From: Lacticaseibacillus suilingensis
Lineage (GTDB): Bacteria; Bacillota; Bacilli; Lactobacillales; Lactobacillaceae
Assembly: GCF_016861845.1 (NCBI RefSeq)
Contig: NZ_BOLV01000011.1
Coordinates: forward strand, 35,976-99,975
Reading direction: 5' to 3'
Length of the DNA: 64,000 bases
The notes below the pieces were generated by a model. That model worked only from the letters and a program-made list of their open reading frames with translations, was not told the origin of the DNA and did not search any database. The position numbers were made by a program, and so were the translations under genes. Below, piece by piece: positions 44,622 through 54,129 of this stretch (its first letter is position 1; the number at the start of each line of letters is the position of its first letter).

Positions 44622-45725
44622 TTAATTAATGACCGTGTAGTCTTTTGAGGTGTGAGTGAAGGGTTCGCAGCCGGTGGCAGTGACGTGGACGCAGTCTTCA
44701 ATGCGCACGCCTGCCACGCCTGGAATGTAAATGCCTGGTTCAATCGAGAAGCACATGCCCGGCTTCAATTCCATATCATTGCCGGCCATGATGGAAGGAA
44801 ACTCATGAGTGGACATGCCGATGCCGTGGCCCAGGCGGTGATTGAAGTACTCGCCATAGCCCGCCTTTTCGATGATGTCGCGGGCAATTTTGTCCAAATC
44901 AGAAGCCCGCAAGCCAGGCCGCACGGCGGCTTGGGCGGTGAGTTGCGCCTCTAAGCAGACTTTGTGGATTTCTTGGGCCTTGGCCGAAACGCCAGCGCCG
45001 AAGGCCACTGTGCGGGTGGCGTCGCTCATGTAGCCGTGGTTGTCCGTGCCGAGGTCAAACAGCACCAGTTCGCCGGGCTGCACCGCGGTGGCTTCCGGTC
45101 CGCCATGGGGATCAGCGGCGTCAATGCCGGCCTGCACAATGGTGTCAAAGCTCATGTGCATGACGCCTTCCTTCATCATGGCATATTCGATTTCCGCTAC
45201 GACTGCTTGTTCGGTGATGCCGGTGCATAGAGCCTTGAAACCAGCCGCAAAGGCGCGATCGGCTTGGCGCCCGGCTTCTTCCATTTTGGCAATTTCATCA
45301 GGCGTCTTGATCAGCTGCAGCGTTTCAATGAAGCGGCTGGCGTCAGCCGGGAACGTTGCCGTCGGGAACTGCCGCATGATGGCTTCGAACTTGAAAACGG
45401 CGAGGTCGTCTTTTTCGATGCCCCATTTGATGGGGTTAGCGACGCGCTTTTTGATTTCAGCGGCAATCAGGGCAAATGGCTGCTCATGATCGAGGTAGCC
45501 GGCGACCCCGTATGGCCAGCCGGCCTTCTTCACGGCTTCGATGGATAAGGCCGGGACGAACAAGAAGGGGTCTTGGTCAGGAAAAACAAACAGGCCGGTG
45601 ATCCGTTCTTCGGGATCACTGAAAAAACCGGTGAAGTAATTGATATTGGTGTAATTGCTGATATAAGCGACATCCAGCGACTGGGCTTGCACCCAGGCCT
45701 GGAGCTGCTCGAGATGGACGTTCAT
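44622..45725 (-). CDS. pepQ: Xaa-Pro dipeptidase PepQ
   Basis: A 367-residue M24 metallopeptidase that splits X-Pro dipeptides from casein-type peptides in the cytoplasm. The metal ligands are in LFDLGTDNHGYMSDATRT, HRLGHGIGMSTHE, SIEPGIYIPG and VRIEDCV. AGGAGG precedes the ATG at 45725. It is divergent from ccpA, the classic lactobacillar pepQ-ccpA arrangement in which CcpA can control both genes through cre sites in the shared region. Confidence 0.95.
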   Translation of the reverse strand: MNVHLEQLQAWVQAQSLDVAYISNYTNINYFTGFFSDPEERITGLFVFPDQDPFLFVPALSIEAVKKAGWPYGVAGYLDHEQPFALIAAEIKKRVANPIKWGIEKDDLAVFKFEAIMRQFPTATFPADASRFIETLQLIKTPDEIAKMEEAGRQADRAFAAGFKALCTGITEQAVVAEIEYAMMKEGVMHMSFDTIVQAGIDAADPHGGPEATAVQPGELVLFDLGTDNHGYMSDATRTVAFGAGVSAKAQEIHKVCLEAQLTAQAAVRPGLRASDLDKIARDIIEKAGYGEYFNHRLGHGIGMSTHEFPSIMAGNDMELKPGMCFSIEPGIYIPGVAGVRIEDCVHVTATGCEPFTHTSKDYTVIN

Positions 45726-45848
45726 AAGCTTTCCTCCTGAAATTCTCCCGCGCTCAGGGGAGTAGTGACTTGCGGAACCAGTATACCACAGCGGGGTGTC
45801 ACGACTGGCTTTCTGAAAAACGGTAATGAAAATTACAATGAAAAATTC

Positions 45849-45864
45849 AGTAAAACGCTTGCAT
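45849..45864. promoter_or_regulatory. Candidate cre (CcpA) site between pepQ and ccpA
   Basis: AGTAAAACGCTTGCAT fits the cre consensus WTGNAANCGNTTNCAW except for a swapped TG near the left end. It overlaps the -35 of the probable ccpA promoter, which would allow autorepression. Confidence 0.6.
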
Positions 45865-45887
45865 TGCTGATGCTAGTCTGCTAAAGT
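45859..45887 (+). promoter_or_regulatory. Probable ccpA promoter
   Basis: TTGCAT (45859-45864), 17-bp spacer, TAAAGT (45882-45887); the cre-like site covers the -35. Confidence 0.6.
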
Positions 45888-45937
45888 ATGTTGGAAATCA
45901 CGAGAACCAAAACGTTCGCGTAAGGAGCAAACTAACA

Positions 45938-46939
45938 ATGGAAAAACAAACAATTACGATTTATGATGTGGCCCGTGAAGCCAATGTCTCCATGGCCACG
46001 GTTTCGCGCGTGGTGAACGGCAATCCGAATGTGAAGCCGGCCACCCGCAAGAAGGTCCTTGAAGTCATCGACAAGCTGGACTACCGACCAAATGCGGTGG
46101 CGCGCGGCTTGGCCTCCAAGAAGACGACCACGGTTGGGGTGATCATTCCTGATGTCACCAACATGTTCTTCTCCAGCTTAGCACGGGGGATTGACGATGT
46201 GGCCACGATGTACAAGTACAACATCATTTTGGCCAACTCCGATGAGAACAGTCAAAAAGAAGTGCAGGTGCTCAACACCTTGCTGGCCAAGCAAGTTGAT
46301 GGGTTGATCTACATGGGCAATGACATTTCCGATAGCATTCGCCAAGAGTTCTCTCGGAGCAAGACCCCAATCGTGCTGGCCGGTTCCGTTGACCCTGACG
46401 AACAAGTTGGTTCCGTCAACATCGATTACGTGGCTGCCGTAGAAGCCGCCACGACGCAGTTGATCAATTCCGGCTCCAAGCAGGTGGCGTTGGTCACCGG
46501 CCAACTGGCTCAGCCGATCAACGGCCAATATCGCCTCAAGGGCTACAAACAGGCCCTGCAAAAGGCCGGCTTGCCTTACGACGAAAGCTTGGTCTTCGAA
46601 AGTGAAACCAGCTACCATGCCGGTTTAGCCTTGTTTGCGCAGCTGCAAAAGGCTGGCGCGACGGCGGCCGTGGTTGGCGACGATGAAGTCGCAGTGGGTA
46701 TTCTCGATGGCGCGCTGGACGCTGGGGTGAAAGTGCCAGATGATTTCGAAATCATCACCTCCAACAACACCAAGCTCACCGAAATGGCTCGGCCGCAGCT
46801 GACCTCCATTGATCAGCCGCTGTATGATATCGGTGCCGTGGCCATGCGCCTGTTGACCAAGATGATGAATAAAGAAGATATCGACGCCAAGACCATTCGC
46901 CTGGGCTTTGATATCACCACGCGCAAGTCGACGCGTTAA
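45938..46939 (+). CDS. ccpA: Catabolite control protein A
   Basis: A 333-residue LacI-family master regulator of carbon catabolite control, activated by HPr-Ser-P. The HTH and hinge helix are clear (ITIYDVAREANVSMATVSRVVNG, NAVARGLASKKT), and the effector domain is full length (VGVIIPDVTNMFFSSLARGIDD ... TSIDQPLYDIGAVAMRLLTKMM). Its neighbours pepQ and a class A PBP are standard. AAGGAG precedes the ATG. An autoregulatory cre-like site lies upstream. Confidence 0.96.
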   Translation: MEKQTITIYDVAREANVSMATVSRVVNGNPNVKPATRKKVLEVIDKLDYRPNAVARGLASKKTTTVGVIIPDVTNMFFSSLARGIDDVATMYKYNIILANSDENSQKEVQVLNTLLAKQVDGLIYMGNDISDSIRQEFSRSKTPIVLAGSVDPDEQVGSVNIDYVAAVEAATTQLINSGSKQVALVTGQLAQPINGQYRLKGYKQALQKAGLPYDESLVFESETSYHAGLALFAQLQKAGATAAVVGDDEVAVGILDGALDAGVKVPDDFEIITSNNTKLTEMARPQLTSIDQPLYDIGAVAMRLLTKMMNKEDIDAKTIRLGFDITTRKSTR

Positions 46940-46952
46940 ACTTGTCCGACTT

Positions 46953-46983
46953 AAAATCCCGCAGCTGATGCTGCGGGATTTTT
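46953..46983 (+). terminator. Terminator of ccpA
   Basis: AAATCCCGCAGC / GCTGCGGGATTT, a 12-bp stem with a 4-nt loop, then T residues. Confidence 0.93.
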
Positions 46984-46996
46984 GATTCCGACCACG

Positions 46997-47021
46997 AAAA
47001 AACCGCGCTGATTGCGCGGTT
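46997..47021 (-). terminator. Terminator of the class A PBP gene
   Basis: AACCGCGC / GCGCGGTT with a 5-nt loop. The minus strand continues with TTTTTT. Confidence 0.88.
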
Positions 47022-47027
47022 AGCTCA

Positions 47028-49544
47028 TTATTGATTGGCTTCAGTGGTGGTCGGAGCAGTGCTCGAGGAGCTGGCCGCACTGGAAGAACTGCTGCTGTTA
47101 GCTTCATCAGCTTTCGCGGCATCGGTTTGGTCAGCCTCATCGCCACTCTTCTTTTGCCCATAACTATCATCGTTGCCGCCTTGCAGGGAGGCCCAGAAGT
47201 CGGTGTAATTAGCGGTGGTACCGCCAATGCCAAACTGGGCCTGGGTGACGCCTGGGGTATAGCCATAGGACAAGGCTTCTGCGGTGCTGCCGGTGAGGCT
47301 AAAGGTCTTACCGTTATAGGTGACATCCCCATTTTTCAGGCCGGTTTCGGCATTGACGGTGGTGGACTTGACGGCGCTTGGCCGCTGCATGGTGTCGCTT
47401 AAGGCAAAGAGCTTCGGGTCAAGGGCATAAACGGCATTGGCCAATGCCGCCCAATAGCGCTGGTTAATGGCACTACCGCTGGAACTGAGCGTGTGGTTAG
47501 CGCCGTTGGCATTGTCGTAGCCCATCCAACTGGCCATGGTGATGCCTGGGGTGGAGCCGATAAACCAGAGGTCTTTGTAGTCGTTAGAAGTCCCGGTTTT
47601 GGCAATTAGGTTGCTAGCGTTGAAGTTGACATTCTCCCCGGCGTAAATCCCGGTCCCACTGGTCACGGTTTGATGCAACATTTGCGTCAAGATGTAAGCC
47701 GTGGCCTTCGAGAAGACATGGCGGGTTACCGTTTTGTGCTGGTAAATGACCTTGCCGGAAGGATCTTCGATGCGGTCAATGACGTAAGGCGAAACATTGC
47801 TACCGCCGCGGGCAAAGGTGGCAAAGGCACTGGCCGCTTCCTGCACTGTTTCACCGTAGTCTGTCCCGCCAAGGGCTAAGCCTAAGGTGGCATAGTCGTT
47901 ATCGGTTAAGGTCGTGACGCCCATTTTGGTCATGTAGGCTTTCACATCCACGCTTTTGCGCAGTTCTTGGTACAAGTTGACGGTGGGGATGTTCAGCGAG
48001 TTCTTCAGGGCCGTGGTGGCATCTACGAACTTATTCAAAATCGTGTTGCCATAGTCGGTGACGGAATAGCCGCCGCCAAAGTCCTTCTTGAAGTCAGCGA
48101 GCATGGTGCGACTGCTAATAATGCCGCTGTCGATAGCGGGGCCGTAAACCAGCGTTGGCTTAATCGAGGACCCAGGGGAGCGCTTGGTGTAGATGTGATT
48201 GACTTGCCCGGCCGTGCCGCCAACAAAGCCCAAAATCGCCCCGGTTTGATTATCCAACAGCACGGTCCCGTTTTGCACTGGCGCCGAGGTCTTGGTGTAG
48301 CCGCCGGTGACGCTGTCTTTGACGTAGCCCGTGTAAGTATAGCCAAAACTGCCTTTATAGTTGGCCACCACTTTTTGCATGGCGTCATAAATCGGCTTGT
48401 TCAAGGTGGAGTGCACTTGGTAACCCTTGGTGGCGAGCAGCTTGCTGGCATCCTTGTCGTAAGTTTGGGTCAAGCTGGAGCTGCCTTCAAGCTGGGTTTT
48501 GGTGTAACCATCGGCTTTGGCCAATTGCTGGGCCAAGATGGTCTGGGCCTCGCTTTGCACCATGGTGTACACATAGTCATCCGAGCTGACGGTACTTTCC
48601 GCATTGCCTGGCGTGAGCAAAGCGGCTTTGAGATCAAACGCCTTGGCTTCGTCATATTCGGCCTTGGTAATGGTGCCAGCGCGATACATCCGAAACAAGA
48701 CGGTTTTTTCACGGTTAAAGCCAGCGGAGAGATCAGACTTGAAGGCCCCAGTGTTGGTGTAAGGCGTGTAGACAGAAGGGCTTTGCGGCAGCCCGGCGAT
48801 GTAGGCGGACTCGGCCAAATTCAGATCCTTGGCATGCTTGCCGAACAGTCCCAGCGCCGCGGTTTCCACCCCGGCAATATTTTGTCCGGTGTGATTGCGG
48901 CCAAGGGTGATGATGTTCAGGTATTCCTCTAAAATCCGCGCCTTGCTGTAGTGGTGATTGAGCCGCAGCGCGTACATGATTTCCACGGCCTTACGTTTAA
49001 AGGTGGTTTGCGAATTCAAAAATTGCAGTTTGACGACCTGTTGGGTCAAAGTCGAGCCCCCGGTTTGGCTGCCCAAGCCGGTGACTTCCGCAAACACGGC
49101 GCGAATCAGCGCTTTCGGCACCACGCCATGGTTGGTCCAAAAATCCTCATCTTCGGTGGCGACAATCGCTTTTTGCAACCAAGGTGAGACCTTGTCCAAA
49201 CTGACGGTATCACGCAGGAGGTCACTTTTAACATGGCCAATGGACTGATTGTTGGCATAAAACAGCTGGGTCGAGGTGTCGACATTGGCCAAGGTGCGGG
49301 TCATTTCGGCCTTGGTTGGGACCGCAGTGTCATTGATGATGGAAGCAAAATAGCCGCCGAGCAGGCCCACGCCAAACGCCAGTAAAATCAAGGCTAGCCC
49401 AACACTGTAGTAAATTAACGACCGCAGGGTATGCAAGGCGACCCGCAGGTATAAGGGCCAAGTGGCCTTGCTGAAAGGCGGCAAGGCCACTTTTTGCGCC
49501 TTGGGTGCCTGCTGCTTTTTTTGGTGATGCTTAGACTCTCGCAC
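47028..49544 (-). CDS. Class A penicillin-binding protein (transglycosylase/transpeptidase)
   Basis: An 838-residue bifunctional cell-wall synthase. It has a basic cytoplasmic N-terminus and a membrane helix (VGLALILLAFGVGLLGGYFA). The GT51 domain follows (ATEDEDFWTNHG, GGSTLTQQVVKLQFL). The transpeptidase has SPGSSIKP (SxxK), NSLNIP (SxN) and AKTGTSND (KTG). The last 40 or so residues are a Ser/Asp/Ala low-complexity tail outside the cell. The GTG start at 49544 is 8 nt after GGGGGA. It is convergent with ccpA, a common pairing in lactobacilli. Confidence 0.95.
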   Translation of the reverse strand: MRESKHHQKKQQAPKAQKVALPPFSKATWPLYLRVALHTLRSLIYYSVGLALILLAFGVGLLGGYFASIINDTAVPTKAEMTRTLANVDTSTQLFYANNQSIGHVKSDLLRDTVSLDKVSPWLQKAIVATEDEDFWTNHGVVPKALIRAVFAEVTGLGSQTGGSTLTQQVVKLQFLNSQTTFKRKAVEIMYALRLNHHYSKARILEEYLNIITLGRNHTGQNIAGVETAALGLFGKHAKDLNLAESAYIAGLPQSPSVYTPYTNTGAFKSDLSAGFNREKTVLFRMYRAGTITKAEYDEAKAFDLKAALLTPGNAESTVSSDDYVYTMVQSEAQTILAQQLAKADGYTKTQLEGSSSLTQTYDKDASKLLATKGYQVHSTLNKPIYDAMQKVVANYKGSFGYTYTGYVKDSVTGGYTKTSAPVQNGTVLLDNQTGAILGFVGGTAGQVNHIYTKRSPGSSIKPTLVYGPAIDSGIISSRTMLADFKKDFGGGYSVTDYGNTILNKFVDATTALKNSLNIPTVNLYQELRKSVDVKAYMTKMGVTTLTDNDYATLGLALGGTDYGETVQEAASAFATFARGGSNVSPYVIDRIEDPSGKVIYQHKTVTRHVFSKATAYILTQMLHQTVTSGTGIYAGENVNFNASNLIAKTGTSNDYKDLWFIGSTPGITMASWMGYDNANGANHTLSSSGSAINQRYWAALANAVYALDPKLFALSDTMQRPSAVKSTTVNAETGLKNGDVTYNGKTFSLTGSTAEALSYGYTPGVTQAQFGIGGTTANYTDFWASLQGGNDDSYGQKKSGDEADQTDAAKADEANSSSSSSAASSSSTAPTTTEANQ

Positions 49545-49684
49545 GTTTGAAATCCCCCAGATTACAACTAATTACGCATCATTATACCCCAAAACCACCC
49601 CTCGGTCATGCCGCTGCTGGCGGCCGCAATCGGCGATGCATTCTCGCGGCCGGCATACTAGACTAGCGATATGGAGGCGGAGGC

Positions 49685-50365
49685 ATGTATCGAACGATTT
49701 TATTTGATGTGGATGACACCTTGCTCGACTTCGAAGCAGGGGAACTGGCTTGCTTAAAGCAGACCATTGAAGACTTTGGCGCCCGGTACACACCGCGGCT
49801 TGAGGCGCGGTATCTCACCATCAACGCTGGGCTGTGGGTGGATTTTGAAGCAGGCCGCATTCCGCGCCAGCAGATTTTTGCCCGCCGCTTTACCCAGTTG
49901 TTCAAAGAATTTGGCGTCGAGGCAGATGGGCTGGCCGCGGAGAAGCATTATCATAAAATGCTGGATCAACAAGCGATTGTGCTTCCCCATGTGGCAGAAA
50001 CCCTTGAGGCCCTCAGTGATTACCGCTTGTATGTGGTGTCCAACGGTGTGATTGAAGTGCAGCGCCAGCGCCTGGCCAAAGCCGGGCTGATTGATGCCTT
50101 TGCTGATATCTTTGTTTCGGATGCCATCGGCGCCCCGAAGCCCACCATGGCCTTCTTTGATTACGTGGCCAAACATATTCCCAAATTTGACGCGGCCACG
50201 ACCTTGATTGTTGGCGATTCGCTGACCTCTGATATTCAAGGGGGCCGCAACGCCAAAATCGATTCGGTATGGTTCAACCCGCATTTCAAACCTAATCGCA
50301 CCACCGTGATACCGGTTTACCAACTGAGCGAATTTAGTGATCTGACGAAAATTGCTGCGGAATAG
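49685..50365 (+). CDS. YjjG-type HAD phosphatase (noncanonical pyrimidine nucleotidase)
   Basis: A 226-residue HAD hydrolase: motif I ILFDVDDTLLDFE, a helical cap, motif II YVVSNGV, lysine motif APKPTMAFFDY and motif IV IVGDSLTSDIQGG. YjjG dephosphorylates noncanonical pyrimidine nucleoside monophosphates. GGAGG lies 7 nt before the ATG. It is a single gene ending 2 bp before a very strong bidirectional terminator. Confidence 0.9.
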   Translation: MYRTILFDVDDTLLDFEAGELACLKQTIEDFGARYTPRLEARYLTINAGLWVDFEAGRIPRQQIFARRFTQLFKEFGVEADGLAAEKHYHKMLDQQAIVLPHVAETLEALSDYRLYVVSNGVIEVQRQRLAKAGLIDAFADIFVSDAIGAPKPTMAFFDYVAKHIPKFDAATTLIVGDSLTSDIQGGRNAKIDSVWFNPHFKPNRTTVIPVYQLSEFSDLTKIAAE

Positions 50366-50366
50366 T

Positions 50367-50410
50367 GCAAACAAAGGGGAGTGGCTGTCAAGCCACTCCC
50401 CTTTGTTTGC
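50367..50410. terminator. Bidirectional terminator with perfect 20-bp stem
   Basis: GCAAACAAAGGGGAGTGGCT (50367-50386) pairs perfectly with 50391-50410 across a 4-nt loop. It separates convergent yjjG and birA. Confidence 0.93.
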
Positions 50411-50412
50411 GT

Positions 50413-51162
50413 TTAGACGAGCCGGATGCTGCCAGTAGTGGTGGTGATCAGCCCCTGCGGTGTCAGGAGCTGTAGCGCGCCATCCGCCGTGAAGCCTTGA
50501 ACGGTGCCACGCTGGTCAACGCCGGCGCCGGCAAGCGTCACGGTCCGGCCCAGCCAGGCGGCATGCTGCCGGTAAGCCGGCATGATTTGAGCAGGCGTCT
50601 GCAGCAGCTGGGTGAAATGAATGAGCCACTGGGCCAGCAAAGCTGGCCGCAAGTCATTCGCCGGCGCGGCGGTTAGTAGCGCACCGATGGGCAGGCCCAG
50701 CTTAGTTTCGTGCCGCTCGGCGCTCGGGGTGAGATTGACGCCGACTCCGATCAGCACCGTGGGCTGCGGCTCAGGCAAAAAGGTGGCCATGATGCCGGCG
50801 ACTTTGCGGTCGTTCACCAGCAAATCATTGACCCACTTAATCGTGGCCGTGACTTGGACCACCCGGCTGACGGTTTGTTGCAAGGCCACGCCAGCAGCTG
50901 GGGTCAACAGGGCGGTGGCAGCCGGTGCCGGCATTGCATAAGTGAAATAAAGCCCTGCGACCGGCGGCGAATCAAAATGATGGCCGCGCCGGCCAATGCC
51001 AGCCGTTTGCTCATCAGCTAGCAGCAAAAACGGGGCGCGGCGACCACTTTGAATTTGTCGTTCTGCCACCAACATCGTCGAGTCCACGGTTGCAAAATGG
51101 GTGATCGAGATTGCCGCCAAGGTAGGCGGGAGCTGGGCTTTGAGGTCATTAATGACGGACAT
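50413..51162 (-). CDS. birA: Biotin--[acetyl-CoA-carboxylase] ligase
   Basis: Attaches biotin to the carboxylase carrier protein. The 249 residues contain the ligase core (STMLVAERQI, TAGIGRRGHHFDSP, KWVNDLLVNDRKVAGI, IGVGVNLTP) and the C-terminal SH3-like domain (GRTVTLAGAGVDQRGTVQGF). The N-terminal HTH of repressor-type BirA is absent, so it should be enzyme only. The usual GRGRxGRxW loop is diverged to GRRGHHF. GAGGTGA precedes the ATG. Confidence 0.9.
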   Translation of the reverse strand: MSVINDLKAQLPPTLAAISITHFATVDSTMLVAERQIQSGRRAPFLLLADEQTAGIGRRGHHFDSPPVAGLYFTYAMPAPAATALLTPAAGVALQQTVSRVVQVTATIKWVNDLLVNDRKVAGIMATFLPEPQPTVLIGVGVNLTPSAERHETKLGLPIGALLTAAPANDLRPALLAQWLIHFTQLLQTPAQIMPAYRQHAAWLGRTVTLAGAGVDQRGTVQGFTADGALQLLTPQGLITTTTGSIRLV

Positions 51163-51177
51163 ACTTTCACCTCACAG

Positions 51178-51202
51178 AAAAACCGCGGACCAGCCGCGGT
51201 TT
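51178..51202 (-). terminator. Terminator of pepV
   Basis: AAACCGCGG / CCGCGGTTT with a 5-nt loop. The minus strand continues with TTTTT. Confidence 0.82.
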
Positions 51203-51210
51203 CAGTTTCG

Positions 51211-52611
51211 TTATTGCGCTAAGCGACTGATGGCATCGGCGTAGATGGCCACCGCCTGAATAATGCTATCGACTGCCATGTATTCGTTGGCTTGATGCAT
51301 CACGTTTTCCGCATCAGGCATCAAGGCCCCAAACGCCACGCCGCGGTCGATGATGCGGCCATAAGTGCCGCCGCCAATCACCTGTTCAAAGCCGGGTTGG
51401 CCGGTGTGATCTTGATACACTTGCAGCAGGGTTTTCACCAGTGGATCATCACCAGCGACATAATGCGGGGCCTGGGCATGGCCGTTCACGGAAACTGTCA
51501 CGGTGTCCGCCCCTAAAGCGGCGGTAATGCCGGCAATGATGGTGTCTGGATCCGTGCCTTGCGGGTACCGCACATTCAGCAGCACTTGCTGCTTGCCGGC
51601 TGGTTCGTAGGTCAACAGATCAGGGCTAGCGGTTAATTCACCCATGACGGCATCTTTGTGGTTAATGCCCAGCAGGTGGCCGCGAGAGTCTTCATGCATG
51701 TGGGCCGCAATCGCACTGACATATTGCTTGCCAGCTGGATCCAGCGGCAATTGGTTCAGCAAGGTGGCCAGGAAGGTCGCCGCGTTGATGCCGTCGCTTG
51801 GTTCCTGGGCATGCGCGCCTTTCCCCGTCATGGTCAGCGTGATGCCATTGGCCGCCGGGCTGGTTTCAACGTGAATCCCTTTTTGCTGGTTAGCCGCCGC
51901 CAGCAGGGTGTCCAGGCTCGTTGGAATCTCCCCTGCCAAAGTGGCGGTGGCGCTTTGCGGCACCATGTTCACCCGCAGACCAGCGCTAAATGACGTCAGC
52001 TGCAACGCCCCGGTGGTTGGCTGCGGCTTGAAATCAATGGCGAAAGTGGCAATGCCTTTTTCCCCGTTGATAATTGGGAATTCCGAATCCGGCGAGAAAC
52101 CAAAATCAGGCGCGGGTTCGGTTTCTAAGTAACGATGGATGCCGACCCAATCAGACTCTTCGTCGGTACCGATGATGAAGTGAATCTTCTTGTTAATCGG
52201 GCACTTCAAGTCGCGCACCAACTTCAACGCATAGTACGCAGCGATGCTTGGCCCCTTATCATCAGAGGAGCCCCGGGCATAAAGCTTGCCATCTTTAATC
52301 ACGGGATCGAAGGGATCGGTGTTCCAGCCTGGGCCGGCCGGGACGACATCCATGTGGCCAAATAAGCCGAAGATCTCGTCGCCTTGGCCTAATTCGATGC
52401 GGCCGGCCACATTGTCGATGTTCAAGGTGTTAAACCCATCGCGTTCCGCCATGGCGAGCATGGTGTTCAGCGCCTTGGCCGGGCCAGGGCCAAGCGGGGC
52501 GGCGTCAGTTTTGTGCGCCACGTCGCGCTGTGAGTCGATTTTCAAAAGGGTGGTCAAATCTTCAAGGAGTTGAGGACGGATCTTTTCTGCTTCAGCTTGC
52601 CAATTGGTCAT
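51211..52611 (-). CDS. pepV: Dipeptidase PepV (M20 family)
   Basis: A 466-residue dinuclear zinc dipeptidase of broad specificity, typical of lactic acid bacteria. Metal-site motifs are FGHMDVVPAGPGW, RGSSDDKGPSIAA, GTDEESDW and PDSEFPIINGEKG; a lid domain with AHAQEPSDGINA follows. Two in-frame ATGs exist. I prefer 52611 because 52617 would place the Shine-Dalgarno (AGCAGGG) against the codon. It is located between birA and a GDPD gene on the same strand. Confidence 0.94.
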   Translation of the reverse strand: MTNWQAEAEKIRPQLLEDLTTLLKIDSQRDVAHKTDAAPLGPGPAKALNTMLAMAERDGFNTLNIDNVAGRIELGQGDEIFGLFGHMDVVPAGPGWNTDPFDPVIKDGKLYARGSSDDKGPSIAAYYALKLVRDLKCPINKKIHFIIGTDEESDWVGIHRYLETEPAPDFGFSPDSEFPIINGEKGIATFAIDFKPQPTTGALQLTSFSAGLRVNMVPQSATATLAGEIPTSLDTLLAAANQQKGIHVETSPAANGITLTMTGKGAHAQEPSDGINAATFLATLLNQLPLDPAGKQYVSAIAAHMHEDSRGHLLGINHKDAVMGELTASPDLLTYEPAGKQQVLLNVRYPQGTDPDTIIAGITAALGADTVTVSVNGHAQAPHYVAGDDPLVKTLLQVYQDHTGQPGFEQVIGGGTYGRIIDRGVAFGALMPDAENVMHQANEYMAVDSIIQAVAIYADAISRLAQ

Positions 52612-52701
52612 GGTCATCCCTGCTTTCTTTAGTTGATTAATTAAACCATATCATATTGCCATAAAAGACAACTAGTGAAAACGATTAGAAATGCCTACTT
52701 T

Positions 52702-54000
52702 TTACGCCCCGAGGCGAGTCGGAGTCAGTAGGCTGGAATTCGGGGTCAGGCGCAAGGCCACTTGCAAGTGCGGCATGGCCGGCGCATCAAGGGTTGGCGT
52801 CAGGCGCAGCTGCAAGGCACTGGCTTTGAGCCAGCCTTGCGCCACATGCAGCCAAGGCGTGCCGCCAGTGAGATGCACAGCATCAATCGTGACCGGCGTG
52901 TTGTTGGCCAACAAGGCACACTGGCCGCTGCTGGTTTGGGGCAGGGGATGCAAAGCCGCCCCAAGGCCCTGGTGGTGAATCCAGGCGGTTTGGCCCAGGA
53001 GTTGATTGGCCCAGCCAGCCGTCGGCGCAAAGTTAACCGTCAAAGCCGCCACAAACTGATTTTGTGAGAGTTGATAGAAGGTTTGACCGCCACTTTTGAC
53101 TTCCTTTAGCACGTCAAAGGTCGCCACTGGGGCAATCGTGCGCTGGGTAGGGGTTGGCGTGTACGGATTTTGATAAATGGGTAGACTGGTTAAGGAAGAA
53201 TTGCTGGCCAAGCCACTGCGGTTCACTGTGGTGGCTTCCGCTTTCAAGGTGGCATATTGATGGGCAATGGCCGGATAGTTGGTGACCACGCCATCGATAT
53301 TCAAGTTCACCAGCCATTGCCACTTGGCCGGCGTTTCCGTCATTTCATCCCAGGCGAACACTTTTTGCCCAATGGCATGCAGCGAGCTGACCAGCGGCTT
53401 GGTCAACAAATCGGTGGAGACGTCGATGCCATTGACCCACTGAAAGACGCTGTAGTTGATGCGTTTTAGCGAGCCGACAATGAACAGGCGCGGACAGTTG
53501 GGCAGCAATTTTTGCAGCCGCTTGAGACTACTTAAGGAAAAAGAATGAAACATGACCCGGTTTTGCATGCCATACTGGGTCACAAGGGCGGCAATCTTCT
53601 TTTCCAAGTCTGGATGGGGCTCGCCTTTGACGATTTTAGTTTCAATTAGAAACTTTTGCTGGCCGCTTTGGTAATGCGCAAAGAGTTCCTGCAGACTGTG
53701 AACCGGTTCGCCATTTTTGGTATGATAACCATGCAAAACGGCGTAAGGCGTCTGGGCAATGAGCGCATTGTGGCCGGTCATGCGTTGAATGTTATCATCG
53801 TGTTGAATGACCAACACGCCATCTTGGCTTTCATGGACATCCAATTCCACATAATCACTGCCGCGGGCAAAAGCGGCATCGTCGCTTTGAAATGTTTCTT
53901 CCGGCGCATCGATTGGATCACCGCGATGACCCACGACGGTAAAGCCGGCAGTCAGCAAATACAATCCAATCAAGGCGCCAATCCATAACCGTTTCGGCAT
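52702..54000 (-). CDS. Membrane-anchored glycerophosphodiester phosphodiesterase
   Basis: A 432-residue protein with an N-terminal signal anchor (LWIGALIGLYLLTAGFTVVG) and then the GDPD barrel (GHRGDPIDAPEET with the catalytic His, YVELDVHESQDGVLVIQHDD, FLIETKIV, HSFSLSSLKRL). The C-terminal 150 residues after about 285 are not part of the barrel; they look like beta-rich repeats that could bind the envelope, perhaps teichoic acids. It would act outside the membrane on glycerophosphodiesters or lipoteichoic acid products. AAAGGAG precedes the ATG. Confidence 0.87.
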   Translation of the reverse strand: MPKRLWIGALIGLYLLTAGFTVVGHRGDPIDAPEETFQSDDAAFARGSDYVELDVHESQDGVLVIQHDDNIQRMTGHNALIAQTPYAVLHGYHTKNGEPVHSLQELFAHYQSGQQKFLIETKIVKGEPHPDLEKKIAALVTQYGMQNRVMFHSFSLSSLKRLQKLLPNCPRLFIVGSLKRINYSVFQWVNGIDVSTDLLTKPLVSSLHAIGQKVFAWDEMTETPAKWQWLVNLNIDGVVTNYPAIAHQYATLKAEATTVNRSGLASNSSLTSLPIYQNPYTPTPTQRTIAPVATFDVLKEVKSGGQTFYQLSQNQFVAALTVNFAPTAGWANQLLGQTAWIHHQGLGAALHPLPQTSSGQCALLANNTPVTIDAVHLTGGTPWLHVAQGWLKASALQLRLTPTLDAPAMPHLQVALRLTPNSSLLTPTRLGA

Positions 54001-54129
54001 GAGGCGCTCCTTTCACTCGTTGGCCGCAGTGCGACCGCTAACAAAACCTTAGCACAAAAAAACCGGGATGAAAAACCACACCGACTGCCGGTGCATCAAG
54101 ATCCCGCTGAATCAGCAAAGGAGATTATT

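Noticed and set aside
47967..48932. 321-codon plus-strand frame opposite the class A PBP gene
   Set aside because: The PBP motifs SPGSSIKP and KTGTSN fix the minus strand as coding; this frame has no start signal.
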